DNA of 64,000 nt from Algoriphagus sp. Y33 (GTDB lineage Bacteria; Bacteroidota; Bacteroidia; Cytophagales; Cyclobacteriaceae): assembly GCF_014838715.1 (NCBI RefSeq), contig NZ_CP061947.1, forward strand, positions 3,782,001-3,846,000. Reading direction: 5' to 3'. The notes under the pieces were generated by a model, which worked only from the letters and a program-made list of their open reading frames with translations, did no database searches and was not told where the DNA came from. The position numbers and the translations under genes are program-made. This document shows positions 24,748 to 32,886 of this stretch, one piece after another. How positions within the stretch are numbered: position 1 is the first letter of the stretch; every line of letters starts with the position of its first letter.

Positions 24748-27700
24748 TTAGAATTTGACATTAAGATTGAAACCTAAACCTCTCGTAGACGGAAGGCCAG
24801 TGGACTCCAAGCCTACTAAGTTGTCTGAAGAATACCCGAAAGACTCCGGATCGATATTGTCAACCCATTTCTTGATCATAAAGACGTTATTTGCCACAAA
24901 ATTTAGTTTAACCGACTTGAACGGCTGTTTTTCGGGCAGATGTTTCGTAAAATCATAGCCCAGCGTAATTTGCCGAAGCTTCCAATAACCACCATTATAA
25001 ATCACCGGCTCCACCAAGGCTTGAGACCTTACGACCTCCCAATAGGATTGGACGGGTGCTACGACTGTGTTTGTCTCGCCGGCTTCATTGACACCTACGC
25101 CGATCACTCCTCCTTCTCTTCCTTCCAGAGTCATCTTATGAAGACCATGTCTGGTCGCATTGAAATTAGTACCGGAAAGCATGGTATTTCCTAGCTTGAA
25201 GTCAATCAGAAAGGAAAGCATCACTCCTTTATAATTGAATGAGTTATTGAATCCCCCCACCCAATTAGGTAATGCAGAGCCAAAATTCACCAAGTCATCT
25301 GTACGAAGTGGAATACCATTTCCACCAAAAACCTGACGTCCCTGCGCATCCCGCTTGAAGCCGAATCCCGCAACTTGCCCCATTTCCATTCCCACGATTT
25401 GTCTCAGCTCCCCATTGAAAACATGTGTGCCAACTGTGATTCGCTCTCCAGGAGTGTCTGTCAATAAGCTGAGCACCTCTGTCTTATTGTATGCCGCATT
25501 TGTGGTAAATTCCCAAGTGAACTTTTCGTTTTCGACGGGTACCAGGGTGAGCAGCATTTCCACTCCTTTATTTTCACTTTGACCACTATTGATAGATGTA
25601 TTCACAAAGCCCGACGCGTCTGAAATCTGAGCACTTACTATCTGGTCTGTAGTAAGTTTTCTATAAGCAGCCATATCAAGATTCACTCTGCCTTGGAACA
25701 TACTCAGCTCGAAACCTATTTCTGCTTCTCCGATTCTCATAGGCCGCAAATTTGGGTTGGGAAGGTTGGTGCCGTTTGGACCTCCGACAGGCTGTCCATC
25801 GAAAAGGTTGTTGTTGATACCATAGAAAAGCACATTTGAGTATGCTCCCACGTCTGCATCACTTCCCACCTCCGCGTAAGCTGCCCTCAACTTGCCGAAG
25901 TTCAACCAGCCCGTTGTTCCCGTATTTTCCGTGAACACCCAACTTGCAGATACTGAAGGATAAATAATGCTCCTGTTTTCTTTGGAAAGTGTAGAAAACC
26001 AATCATTTCGCAAAGTCCCTGTCAAAAACAGCATATCCTTAAATGAGAATTCTGCCGAACCATAGAGGGAATTTACCGCACGCTCATTCAAATCATAAAG
26101 AGGATCCTTGGCCCTTCCATTCTGCACGGTATACAATCCCCTTACAACAAAATCTGTAACCTGTACACTGTTGCGATCGGAACGACGCTGCATATGGTTT
26201 CCACCAAAATTTGCATTCAGTGTATAATCACCAAATTTATGATTCACATTAACAAGAAAATCCGTATTGATCTCACGGAATCGCCTGGATTCCTGAGTGT
26301 ACATACCGTTGACAAATCCTGCAGGCGCAGCCGCCCTGGAAGCTTGACCTGTAGGAAAATTATTGTAATCCTGATCACGTGACCAATAATCCTCTCCCAC
26401 TCTTCCTTGGATAAACAACCAAGGAAGAATGTCATATTTCACAGCTATATTTCCGAAAATCCTATCCCGTTTAATATTCTGAAATTGCTCTGCCAGGGTA
26501 AAGTATGGGTTGGTCCGGTTACGAAATCTTGAGTAAACAGCTTCGTCCCCATTTGCATCATACTTATTTTCATCCAGTACGTTCAGCGGCATAGAATTAG
26601 CCATGCTGTAAAGAGCCACAGGAATTGTATTGTCTTGCTCACCGATGTTTGGCGGGTTTTTGTTCTCCTCTACAGAGTAGTTAAAATTGCCCTTAAAGCT
26701 AAATTTAGGTGTCAAATCATAGCCAAAGCCCAGGTTTATTGTCTTTCTATTAAAGGTATTGTTGGGTACGATCCCCTTGCTGTTTAGATCCGAAAAGGAT
26801 AGACTAAGCCCGCCTTTTTCAGTAGAGGTTGCCAGGGTTATTGAATTTGTCACATTTTGCCCGTTGCGAAAAAAATCATTGATAATTCCCCTTACAGGCT
26901 GGTAAGGAACCGTCACGCCGTCAAACAACATTTGTGTCATTCCGGGCTGGAACCTCTCTCCGAATGACCATTGCCCTGAAGTCGGATTTGGGGTGGTTGG
27001 CCTTACACCTTGTTCACCTTGACCGTATTCATATTGATAGTCGGTAAAATCCAAAGGTGCCTCATTTGTATAATTCAGATTATAGGTAATCCCGATTCCC
27101 CGCGTGTCATTCTTGCTTTTGGTAGTAATCATTACTACCCCGTCTTTGGCACGGGAACCATATAATGCCGCCGCTGCAGCTCCTTTTAGAATCGTCATGG
27201 ATTCTACATCATCGGGATTGATACTGGAAAGCCCATCTCCGCCATCAGAGGTGTTTCCTCCTCCGCCCCGCACTCCTATACTGCTATCAGAAGCACCATT
27301 GCCAGGATTGGAACCAAAATTTGTGTTGTCAATAGGAACTCCATTAACCACTATCAACGGGTTGTTTTGCCCTGAAATAGATGATTGTCCCCTGATACGG
27401 ATTTTTGAAGTGCCCCCGGGTCCGGAACCCAGTGCAGAGATAGATACTCCTGCTACTTTACCCTGAAGGGCATTCATCACATTGGGGGTTCTATTTACAG
27501 TTAGCTCATCTGATTTCACTGTGGAGGTAGCATAACCGAGGCTTTTGGCAGATTTTTCTATTCCCAAGGCGGTAACGACTACTTCTTCCAAGTCACTTTC
27601 ATCTACTTTCATTGTCAGGTCAACCACGGATCTGTTGCCAACTGTAATTTCCTGATTGAGGTAGCCTACAAATGAAAAAACCAAGACGGAAGATTCATTT

Positions 27701-28290
27701 TCTGCGTTGATGGAATAATTTCCGTTGTTGTCGGTGACAGTACCTACGGAAGTTCCTTTCAGCAATACATTTACTCCCGGAAACCCCACGCCATTTTCAT
27801 CCGTCACCTTGCCAGTGATTTGAACTCTACGTCTGTCATTTATAGAATTCACACTTCTGGCTATAGTTGCCTCAGACGTGGAAATTCTCCCTTCCGAAGA
27901 TGGTGCCAGCGAAGCTGTTTGAATAAATCTCAAATCAGCTCCTTTAACGGATTGGTTAGACCTATTTTGGAATATCACATAAAAATTCTCACCTGCCTTC
28001 TCGTAGCTGAGACCAGTTTCTTTCAAAACTACTTTTAACCCTTCCTCCACTGTATTAAAGGAAGATTTTGATGATTTGATCTTTTTTGATTGTACCAATT
28101 CATCCTTGTAAGCTATCGAGACATTGAATTTGTTCTCGAATTGGGTAAGGACCTCTTTTAGGTCCCTGTTATCATATCTAGATGTAGAGGTATCTAGGTG
28201 TTTTTCCGAAGCTATCAAACCCTCGACTTGCGCTGATGCAAACCAAGAAATCGAATAGCTTATACATACTAATAGTACAAACTTTCTCAT
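24748..28290 (-). CDS. SusC/RagA TonB-linked outer membrane transporter with STN domain
   Basis: 1180 residues. Signal peptide to residue 20, then an STN domain (residues about 40-110, NRDLKEVLTQFENKFNVSIA), a carboxypeptidase-like domain (ITGKVTDENGVGFPGVNVLL), the LEEVVVTALGIEK TonB-box region, a plug and a long barrel ending in LGFNLNVKF. The STN domain links the transporter to the FecR anti-sigma encoded 43 bases upstream, so occupied transporter should trigger the sigma factor. It imports the locus substrate across the outer membrane with SusD. Length is near the upper range because of STN. Confidence 0.95.
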   Translation of the reverse strand: MRKFVLLVCISYSISWFASAQVEGLIASEKHLDTSTSRYDNRDLKEVLTQFENKFNVSIAYKDELVQSKKIKSSKSSFNTVEEGLKVVLKETGLSYEKAGENFYVIFQNRSNQSVKGADLRFIQTASLAPSSEGRISTSEATIARSVNSINDRRRVQITGKVTDENGVGFPGVNVLLKGTSVGTVTDNNGNYSINAENESSVLVFSFVGYLNQEITVGNRSVVDLTMKVDESDLEEVVVTALGIEKSAKSLGYATSTVKSDELTVNRTPNVMNALQGKVAGVSISALGSGPGGTSKIRIRGQSSISGQNNPLIVVNGVPIDNTNFGSNPGNGASDSSIGVRGGGGNTSDGGDGLSSINPDDVESMTILKGAAAAALYGSRAKDGVVMITTKSKNDTRGIGITYNLNYTNEAPLDFTDYQYEYGQGEQGVRPTTPNPTSGQWSFGERFQPGMTQMLFDGVTVPYQPVRGIINDFFRNGQNVTNSITLATSTEKGGLSLSFSDLNSKGIVPNNTFNRKTINLGFGYDLTPKFSFKGNFNYSVEENKNPPNIGEQDNTIPVALYSMANSMPLNVLDENKYDANGDEAVYSRFRNRTNPYFTLAEQFQNIKRDRIFGNIAVKYDILPWLFIQGRVGEDYWSRDQDYNNFPTGQASRAAAPAGFVNGMYTQESRRFREINTDFLVNVNHKFGDYTLNANFGGNHMQRRSDRNSVQVTDFVVRGLYTVQNGRAKDPLYDLNERAVNSLYGSAEFSFKDMLFLTGTLRNDWFSTLSKENRSIIYPSVSASWVFTENTGTTGWLNFGKLRAAYAEVGSDADVGAYSNVLFYGINNNLFDGQPVGGPNGTNLPNPNLRPMRIGEAEIGFELSMFQGRVNLDMAAYRKLTTDQIVSAQISDASGFVNTSINSGQSENKGVEMLLTLVPVENEKFTWEFTTNAAYNKTEVLSLLTDTPGERITVGTHVFNGELRQIVGMEMGQVAGFGFKRDAQGRQVFGGNGIPLRTDDLVNFGSALPNWVGGFNNSFNYKGVMLSFLIDFKLGNTMLSGTNFNATRHGLHKMTLEGREGGVIGVGVNEAGETNTVVAPVQSYWEVVRSQALVEPVIYNGGYWKLRQITLGYDFTKHLPEKQPFKSVKLNFVANNVFMIKKWVDNIDPESFGYSSDNLVGLESTGLPSTRGLGFNLNVKF

Positions 28291-28333
28291 TGTAAACAGG
28301 GTTCAGGTTATTTGGGGAATACTTCATTTTGGG

Positions 28334-29344
28334 TTATTTAATCAGGTACTTATTGTGCTCGTCTACTATTTCAACATTGAATATTTTGGAAATCTGCGAC
28401 ATAAAACTTGCCGCATCACTAAGCGGCATAGAGCCTGATGCTGTTAGTTTTAGCACTTCATGATCTTGCACGTCAATATCAATCCCGTAATTATTTCTGG
28501 CCATCTTTATAATCTCTTCCAAGCTGGTCTCATCCAAGTGGAACACTTTGTCTTTCCACGAAGTGTAGTGTGTGGTATTTACTTTCTTACGCTGAAACTT
28601 ACTCTCTTTAAATTCTACCAATTCTCCTGGACTCATCAGGATTTTGCCCTCTTTTTCTTTCACAGGAAAGCTCAGGGTCACCAGCCCGGAAGCCAGCACC
28701 ACCTCTGTCTCCTGCGATCGGTTATAGACATTAAATTCTGTCCCCAGAACTTCTATAGCCACATTTTGTGAGCTAAATACTTTGAAAGGTTGATGATCTG
28801 TTTTATGAACCACACTAAAAAATGCTTCTCCTTCGATCCTGATTTCTCTGGCGGTTTGGTCTTCCCAATCATTAACAAAAGCCAATCTGGAATTAGAATT
28901 CAAGATTACAATGGAACTGTCAGGCAGCATGATTTCTTTGGTTTCTCCATAAGCAGTTTGATATTCTATTTCCCTTGGCAACTCATACCAATACCAGACA
29001 AGGAAGGCGAAAACAATAGACGCAGCCACAGAGGTTAGAGGCCAAAATTTCTTCCTTCGGGATGATGGTTTAAGAATCCTTCGGGGATTTTTAATATCAG
29101 CTTGTACAGCATCCCACACTGCATGCAATTCATCTGAATTCATTTCAAACTTTGACTTCTCAAGAGTCAAAACCAATCTTTTTGCTTCTTCCAGCAATTT
29201 TATTTTGGATGGGTTAGCATCTTTCCAAATAGTCCAAAACTCTTCATGAACCGGATCTGAAAAGAGCACCCATTCTTTGAAAAACGGATCCATGACAAAG
29301 TCATCTGTCGAAAAATTATCGTAATCGGTAGGTTGATGATTCAC
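28334..29344 (-). CDS. FecR-family anti-sigma factor
   Basis: 336 residues with a GTG start. A cytoplasmic N-terminal part binds sigma. One membrane helix (around VAASIVFAFLVWYWYEL, residues 100-118) follows. The FecR domain includes YQTAYGETKEIMLPDSSIV, GEAFFSVVH and GTEFNVYNR, and the C-terminal DUF4974-type domain runs DETSLEEIIKMARNNYGID to residue 336. It receives the signal from the STN domain of SusC. Unlike most FecIR pairs the sigma gene is not adjacent: 485 bases with repeat copy B lie in between. Confidence 0.93.
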   Translation of the reverse strand: MNHQPTDYDNFSTDDFVMDPFFKEWVLFSDPVHEEFWTIWKDANPSKIKLLEEAKRLVLTLEKSKFEMNSDELHAVWDAVQADIKNPRRILKPSSRRKKFWPLTSVAASIVFAFLVWYWYELPREIEYQTAYGETKEIMLPDSSIVILNSNSRLAFVNDWEDQTAREIRIEGEAFFSVVHKTDHQPFKVFSSQNVAIEVLGTEFNVYNRSQETEVVLASGLVTLSFPVKEKEGKILMSPGELVEFKESKFQRKKVNTTHYTSWKDKVFHLDETSLEEIIKMARNNYGIDIDVQDHEVLKLTASGSMPLSDAASFMSQISKIFNVEIVDEHNKYLIK

Positions 29345-29641
29345 TGCAACTCTTTTGGTTAATACCTATAAGAGTATCACAGCATCAAAACCTCATCATT
29401 TTTTTTAATCTTTTTTGGGAAAAATTAAGTAAAGGCAAAAAAATAACCAATTAAAACTCTGATTAACAAGGTATTATTGAATAAAAATAGGTGTTTCCAT
29501 TTTTATACCAACCCCTAGGATAAAGCATTGTAAGGTTCAGGAAACGCAAACATCAACACCACTTCGGCCTGCCCCACCTGGGTAGGGTCTTCCGCATTCC
29601 TTGCCTATAGGCATGCGCCCAGTAAAAGAAACATACCTGCC

Positions 29642-29695
29642 GGCATCATTGCGCCCATACCCATAAAAAATTATATGATTATCCGCAATGATGCC
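29642..29695. repeat. Perfect 12-bp inverted repeat with 30-base AT-rich loop
   Basis: GGCATCATTGCG (29642-29653) is the exact reverse complement of CGCAATGATGCC (29684-29695). The right arm plus AGT recurs at 11999-12012 upstream of repeat copy C, so it belongs to the same element as copies B and C. Confidence 0.6.
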
Positions 29696-29730
29696 AGTAG
29701 CCTCATTTTCTTTGGTGTAACGACAGGAAA

Positions 29731-29825
29731 ACCGATGACAGAAGACCGAAGTGGCCTCGGCACTAGTGTTTTCCAAATCCTATAATGCTTTAGTCTCTTT
29801 ACTGGCAGAAAAGCGGATATACATA
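29731..29825 (+). repeat. Dispersed intergenic repeat, copy B
   Basis: The best-preserved copy. Words in order: ACCGATGACAGAAGACCGAA, GTGGCC, CACTAGTGTTTTCCAAATCC, TATAATGCTTTAGTCTCTTT and AGAAAAGCGGATATACATA-like end (AGCGGATATACATA). It aligns to copy A at 1316-1409 and copy C at 12098-12174, and ends five bases before the sigma gene stop codon. Confidence 0.62.
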
Positions 29826-29830
29826 AAAAA

Positions 29831-30463
29831 TTAAAAGTAATAATTGAGAAAAGAAACTAACGACAAAGCTTTCATCACAACTCTCATACATTGTAATGCT
29901 TTTGAAAGAAGATTATGGGCAGAAGCAGGGGTAATTGACATTAGGCCCGCTATTTCTGAATAACTCAGCTCATTGAAATACTTGAGCACTACAATTTCCC
30001 GCTGTCTTTTTGAAATTTTTGTAAGTGCATCGGTGACTTTCCTCTCATTTTCCTTTGCATAATCGAGAGAAACCAAGCCGTCTTCAATCGACGCTTCAAA
30101 AGCCCGCGACTCCTGACCTTCATCCAAATCAGTGAAGAGCTTTCTATCCCTATTGATATGCTGGATAAGTAGATTTCGAAATGACTTAAACAGGTAATAC
30201 TTAACTGACTCCACTTCCGACAGTGATTCTCTTCTATTCCAAATAGTGGTAAACAACTCCTGAATACAGTCTTTGACCAATTCCCGATTGTAGCAAAAAT
30301 GCATACCATAATTAAAAAGCAAGTTGGAAAAGCGCTGATACAAATTGGAAAAAGCCAGATCATTGCCCTTTATCAAACTTTGCCACAAAGCTCTCTCGTC
30401 CGAACATGAACCGGAAGTGGTTTTCGGACTTCCTGAAATAAATAGATCAACCTTGCTACTCAT
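29831..30463 (-). CDS. FecI-like RNA polymerase sigma-70 factor (ECF)
   Basis: 210 residues from the ATG at 30463; a TTG six bases upstream is possible. Region 2 includes AFSNLYQRFSNLLFNYGMHF, CIQELFTTIWNRRESL and VKYYLFKSFRNLL. Region 4 is TKISKRQREIVVLKYFNELS with the helix-turn-helix YSEIAGLMSITPASAHNLLS. This is the Bacteroidota-expanded ECF group that serves SusC/FecR pairs. It should direct transcription of fecR-susCD and the enzyme genes when FecR releases it. Its own promoter region contains a large inverted repeat at 30502-30534. Confidence 0.92.
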   Translation of the reverse strand: MSSKVDLFISGSPKTTSGSCSDERALWQSLIKGNDLAFSNLYQRFSNLLFNYGMHFCYNRELVKDCIQELFTTIWNRRESLSEVESVKYYLFKSFRNLLIQHINRDRKLFTDLDEGQESRAFEASIEDGLVSLDYAKENERKVTDALTKISKRQREIVVLKYFNELSYSEIAGLMSITPASAHNLLSKALQCMRVVMKALSLVSFLNYYF

Positions 30464-30501
30464 ATACAAAATTTTATTCCTGTAAAATTCGATTTTAAGG
30501 T

Positions 30502-30534
30502 AGTAAGTTTTTTATATTATATCAAAAACTTACT
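30502..30534. promoter_or_regulatory. Perfect 11-bp inverted repeat upstream of the sigma gene
   Basis: AGTAAGTTTTT (30502-30512) and AAAAACTTACT (30524-30534) are exact reverse complements with an 11-base AT loop. It lies 40-70 bases before the sigma ATG and 46 bases after the DUF819 stop. It lacks a T run beyond the stem, so an operator is as likely as a terminator. Confidence 0.5.
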
Positions 30535-30579
30535 TTAAATATCTCACAGAAGCAATCAACCAACTATTATAAAACAGTA

Positions 30580-31719
30580 TTACCCCAGTATACCAGCAAT
30601 AAAAAAACCGCCGTAGGTTCCCAAAGCATTTCCCAAACTTCCCACCAAAACTCCTGGAATCAACAAATCAGGGCGGTTCAAGCTTTCAGCTGCTGCCAAT
30701 GCGGTAGTGTTTCCTCCAACATTTGCCTGAGACGCCACCGCAATAACATCCCAATCGATCCGGAATAATGCTCCAAGTCCAAAAATCACCAGTCCATGAA
30801 TCAATACCAGTACTGAAACAAACAAAAACAACACTCCTGCAAGATCGCCCAGTCCCACCAATGTACCCAAATCACACAGTGTCCCAATAGCCGACAGGAA
30901 AAGTAAGATAAGGAAAAAACCAATTGTGTGCGTACCCTCCAGTTTCTTCAGTAACCGTATTTGGGCCAAAATCAACGCAATGGTGGTGAGTGTAAGTATC
31001 TCGGGAATCTGCGGAAAAAACTGCGAGGTTAATTTTGAAACTGCCATAGCCAGAAATGCCAAGCCCAAAATACTTGCCAAGCCAGCTATACTTACAGATT
31101 CGTTGGTTTTAATTTTTTGACCCGCATTTCCCGACGGAAGCAATTTCTTTCTGGGCAAAAAAGTCTGCAAATACTTCGGCAAAATTAGTGTAGCAATAAT
31201 CCAAGGTGTTCCTATGAGGTTATCTACCACAGTGGTGGCTGCAAACAAGTCTGCATTCTCGTTAACTTGATAGCTCAAGGCGATCGCATTGAAATTGATA
31301 CTTCCACCTATATAAGTACCGGTGTACATTCCTGCTACTGCATTTGCCATCGGCCCAATTTCTACTGCCGGCTTCACTAGATACCAAGCGACCAGTACTC
31401 CGATAATTGTCCCCACCGCACCAATGCCAAACATAAGCAAAATCGGCATTCCAGCTTTTTTGAGGCTTTTGAGATCTACCTCCAGCAAGGCAATGAAAAT
31501 CCCCATAGGTGCCAAACACTTAAATATCCCCACATAAACAGGATTACCTCCCGTCGCAGTAGGGATAATACCGAAGTTGGCTGCAATAGCCGTAATTACT
31601 ATCACCAATATAGGCATGCCCACTATTTTCCAACCTTTGAATTTTGCCAGCCAAACAGACAGCAGTACAAACATGCAGAGCATTCCACTAATGTAAATGG
31701 GGTCTTGAGTCCAAGTCAT
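30580..31719 (-). CDS. DUF819 family membrane protein (putative carrier)
   Basis: 379 residues from the ATG at 31719; an ATG at 31743 adds MFFCLFYP. About eleven hydrophobic segments. Family features are KCLAPMGIFIALLEVDL in the first half, YTGTYIGGSINFNAIA in the middle and SQANVGGNTTALAAAESL near the end, which together look like the paired G-rich motifs of DUF819/YjcL proteins. Inner membrane; substrate unknown, though the fold suggests a secondary carrier of anions. It lies upstream of the sigma gene in the same direction with 116 bases between, so membership in the acid-sugar locus is possible but unproven. Confidence 0.85.
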   Translation of the reverse strand: MTWTQDPIYISGMLCMFVLLSVWLAKFKGWKIVGMPILVIVITAIAANFGIIPTATGGNPVYVGIFKCLAPMGIFIALLEVDLKSLKKAGMPILLMFGIGAVGTIIGVLVAWYLVKPAVEIGPMANAVAGMYTGTYIGGSINFNAIALSYQVNENADLFAATTVVDNLIGTPWIIATLILPKYLQTFLPRKKLLPSGNAGQKIKTNESVSIAGLASILGLAFLAMAVSKLTSQFFPQIPEILTLTTIALILAQIRLLKKLEGTHTIGFFLILLFLSAIGTLCDLGTLVGLGDLAGVLFLFVSVLVLIHGLVIFGLGALFRIDWDVIAVASQANVGGNTTALAAAESLNRPDLLIPGVLVGSLGNALGTYGGFFIAGILG

Positions 31720-31794
31720 AGGGTAAAATAGGCAAAAAAACATTTATCGAGAGCTTTTGAACCCCTCCAAATCAGACTTCCCCAACAGTATCAC

Positions 31795-32886
31795 TTAATG
31801 CGATAGAAAGAACTGCCTCACTTTTCCACTAACAAATTCTATTTCTTCTTCTCTCATCCAAGGATTTAGTGGCAAAGAAAGTCCTTGAGCACTTAGAATT
31901 CCGGCATTTCTAAAATTTCCCTGACAGGAAAACTCCGTCATCTCTGGTAAGCTGAGGGGGTAATGAATGGCTGTACCTACTCCTTGCTTGGATAAAAACT
32001 CTTTCAATTCATTTCTTTTGGGAGTTTGCACTACAAAGAGATGGGCATTATGATCTTTTCCCAAAATACCGGCCGGCAATCTCAAGCCGTCCAGATCCCC
32101 CAACGCCTCAAGGTACATCCCTGCAAGCCTTTTTCGAAACTTTTGGAATGAAACAAACCTGTCCATATAAACAGTTAGAAACCCTGCTTGTATAGAATCG
32201 ATTCTGCTATTTCTTCCTACCAATTCATGTTCATCACGAACTTTCTGCCCATGATTAAGTAGCTGTCTAATTCGTTCGGTGAGTTCAAGTGAGTCTGTCA
32301 GGCACATTCCCGCTTCTCCCAACGCACCGAGATTTTTAGTAGGATAAAAACTCAGGCATCCCACATCTCCAAAAGTACCCGCAGCTTTATTGTTTTGAAA
32401 AGAACCAAAAGACTGGGCTCCGTCTTCGATCACAAAGAGTTTATACTTCTTTGCTTTAGCCATCAGATTTCCCATATCCACCATTTTACCGTACAGATGA
32501 ACTGGCATGACTGCCTTCGTGTTCTGGGTTATTGCTTCTCCCCAATCTGCAGCCAATAGTCCATTCGCATCCGTATCCCAGAAAATCGGTTTTGCTCCCA
32601 CCATAGCTACTGCCTCGGCAGTGGATACCCAAGTCATCGCAGGAACGATAACCTCATCCCCTGAGCCGATTTGCAATGCCCTCAAAGCAAGCTCCATTGC
32701 ATCTGTACCATTGGCACAGGCAATAGAAAATGGAGAGTTGAGGTAAGTTGAAATTCTAGACTCAAGTGACTTCACTTCCTCTCCGCCGGAAAAAACACCT
32801 AGGTCAAGCATTTCCGAAAACTTAGATTTCAAAGCATTTTTCAGCTCAGAATCCATTCTTTTCAAATCAAGAAACGGAACCCTCAT
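31795..32886 (-). CDS. DegT/DnrJ/EryC1 family sugar aminotransferase
   Basis: 363 residues of the PLP-dependent fold type I family that aminates keto-sugar nucleotides. PLP lysine is Lys184 in SFYPTKNLGALGEAG, the pyridine-N aspartate is Asp155 in VIEDGAQSFG, and the N-terminal FLDLKR and CANGTDAMELALRAL motifs are typical. It is closest in style to the group making 3- or 4-amino-6-deoxyhexoses for surface polysaccharides. It overlaps the glycosyltransferase gene by 20 bases. No dehydratase or nucleotidyltransferase partner is in this window, so the product sugar cannot be named. Confidence 0.92.
   Translation of the reverse strand: MRVPFLDLKRMDSELKNALKSKFSEMLDLGVFSGGEEVKSLESRISTYLNSPFSIACANGTDAMELALRALQIGSGDEVIVPAMTWVSTAEAVAMVGAKPIFWDTDANGLLAADWGEAITQNTKAVMPVHLYGKMVDMGNLMAKAKKYKLFVIEDGAQSFGSFQNNKAAGTFGDVGCLSFYPTKNLGALGEAGMCLTDSLELTERIRQLLNHGQKVRDEHELVGRNSRIDSIQAGFLTVYMDRFVSFQKFRKRLAGMYLEALGDLDGLRLPAGILGKDHNAHLFVVQTPKRNELKEFLSKQGVGTAIHYPLSLPEMTEFSCQGNFRNAGILSAQGLSLPLNPWMREEEIEFVSGKVRQFFLSH

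Larger units (their letters stand above)
29345..29830. other. Long sigma-FecR spacer holding repeat copy B
   Basis: No gene. From the FecR side it is first AT-rich with oligo-A/T tracts (29395-29500). Then come a GC-richer part with CCTGCCCCACCTGGGTAGGG (29570-29589), a perfect 12-bp inverted repeat (GGCATCATTGCG at 29642-29653, CGCAATGATGCC at 29684-29695) and repeat copy B (29731-29825). The sigma stop is at 29831. The inserted repeats probably separated an originally tighter sigma/FecR pair. Confidence 0.55.

Noticed and set aside
29537..29776. 79-codon minus-strand frame in the sigma-FecR spacer
   Set aside because: It is a translation of repeat copy B and the inverted repeat, with no protein-like pattern.
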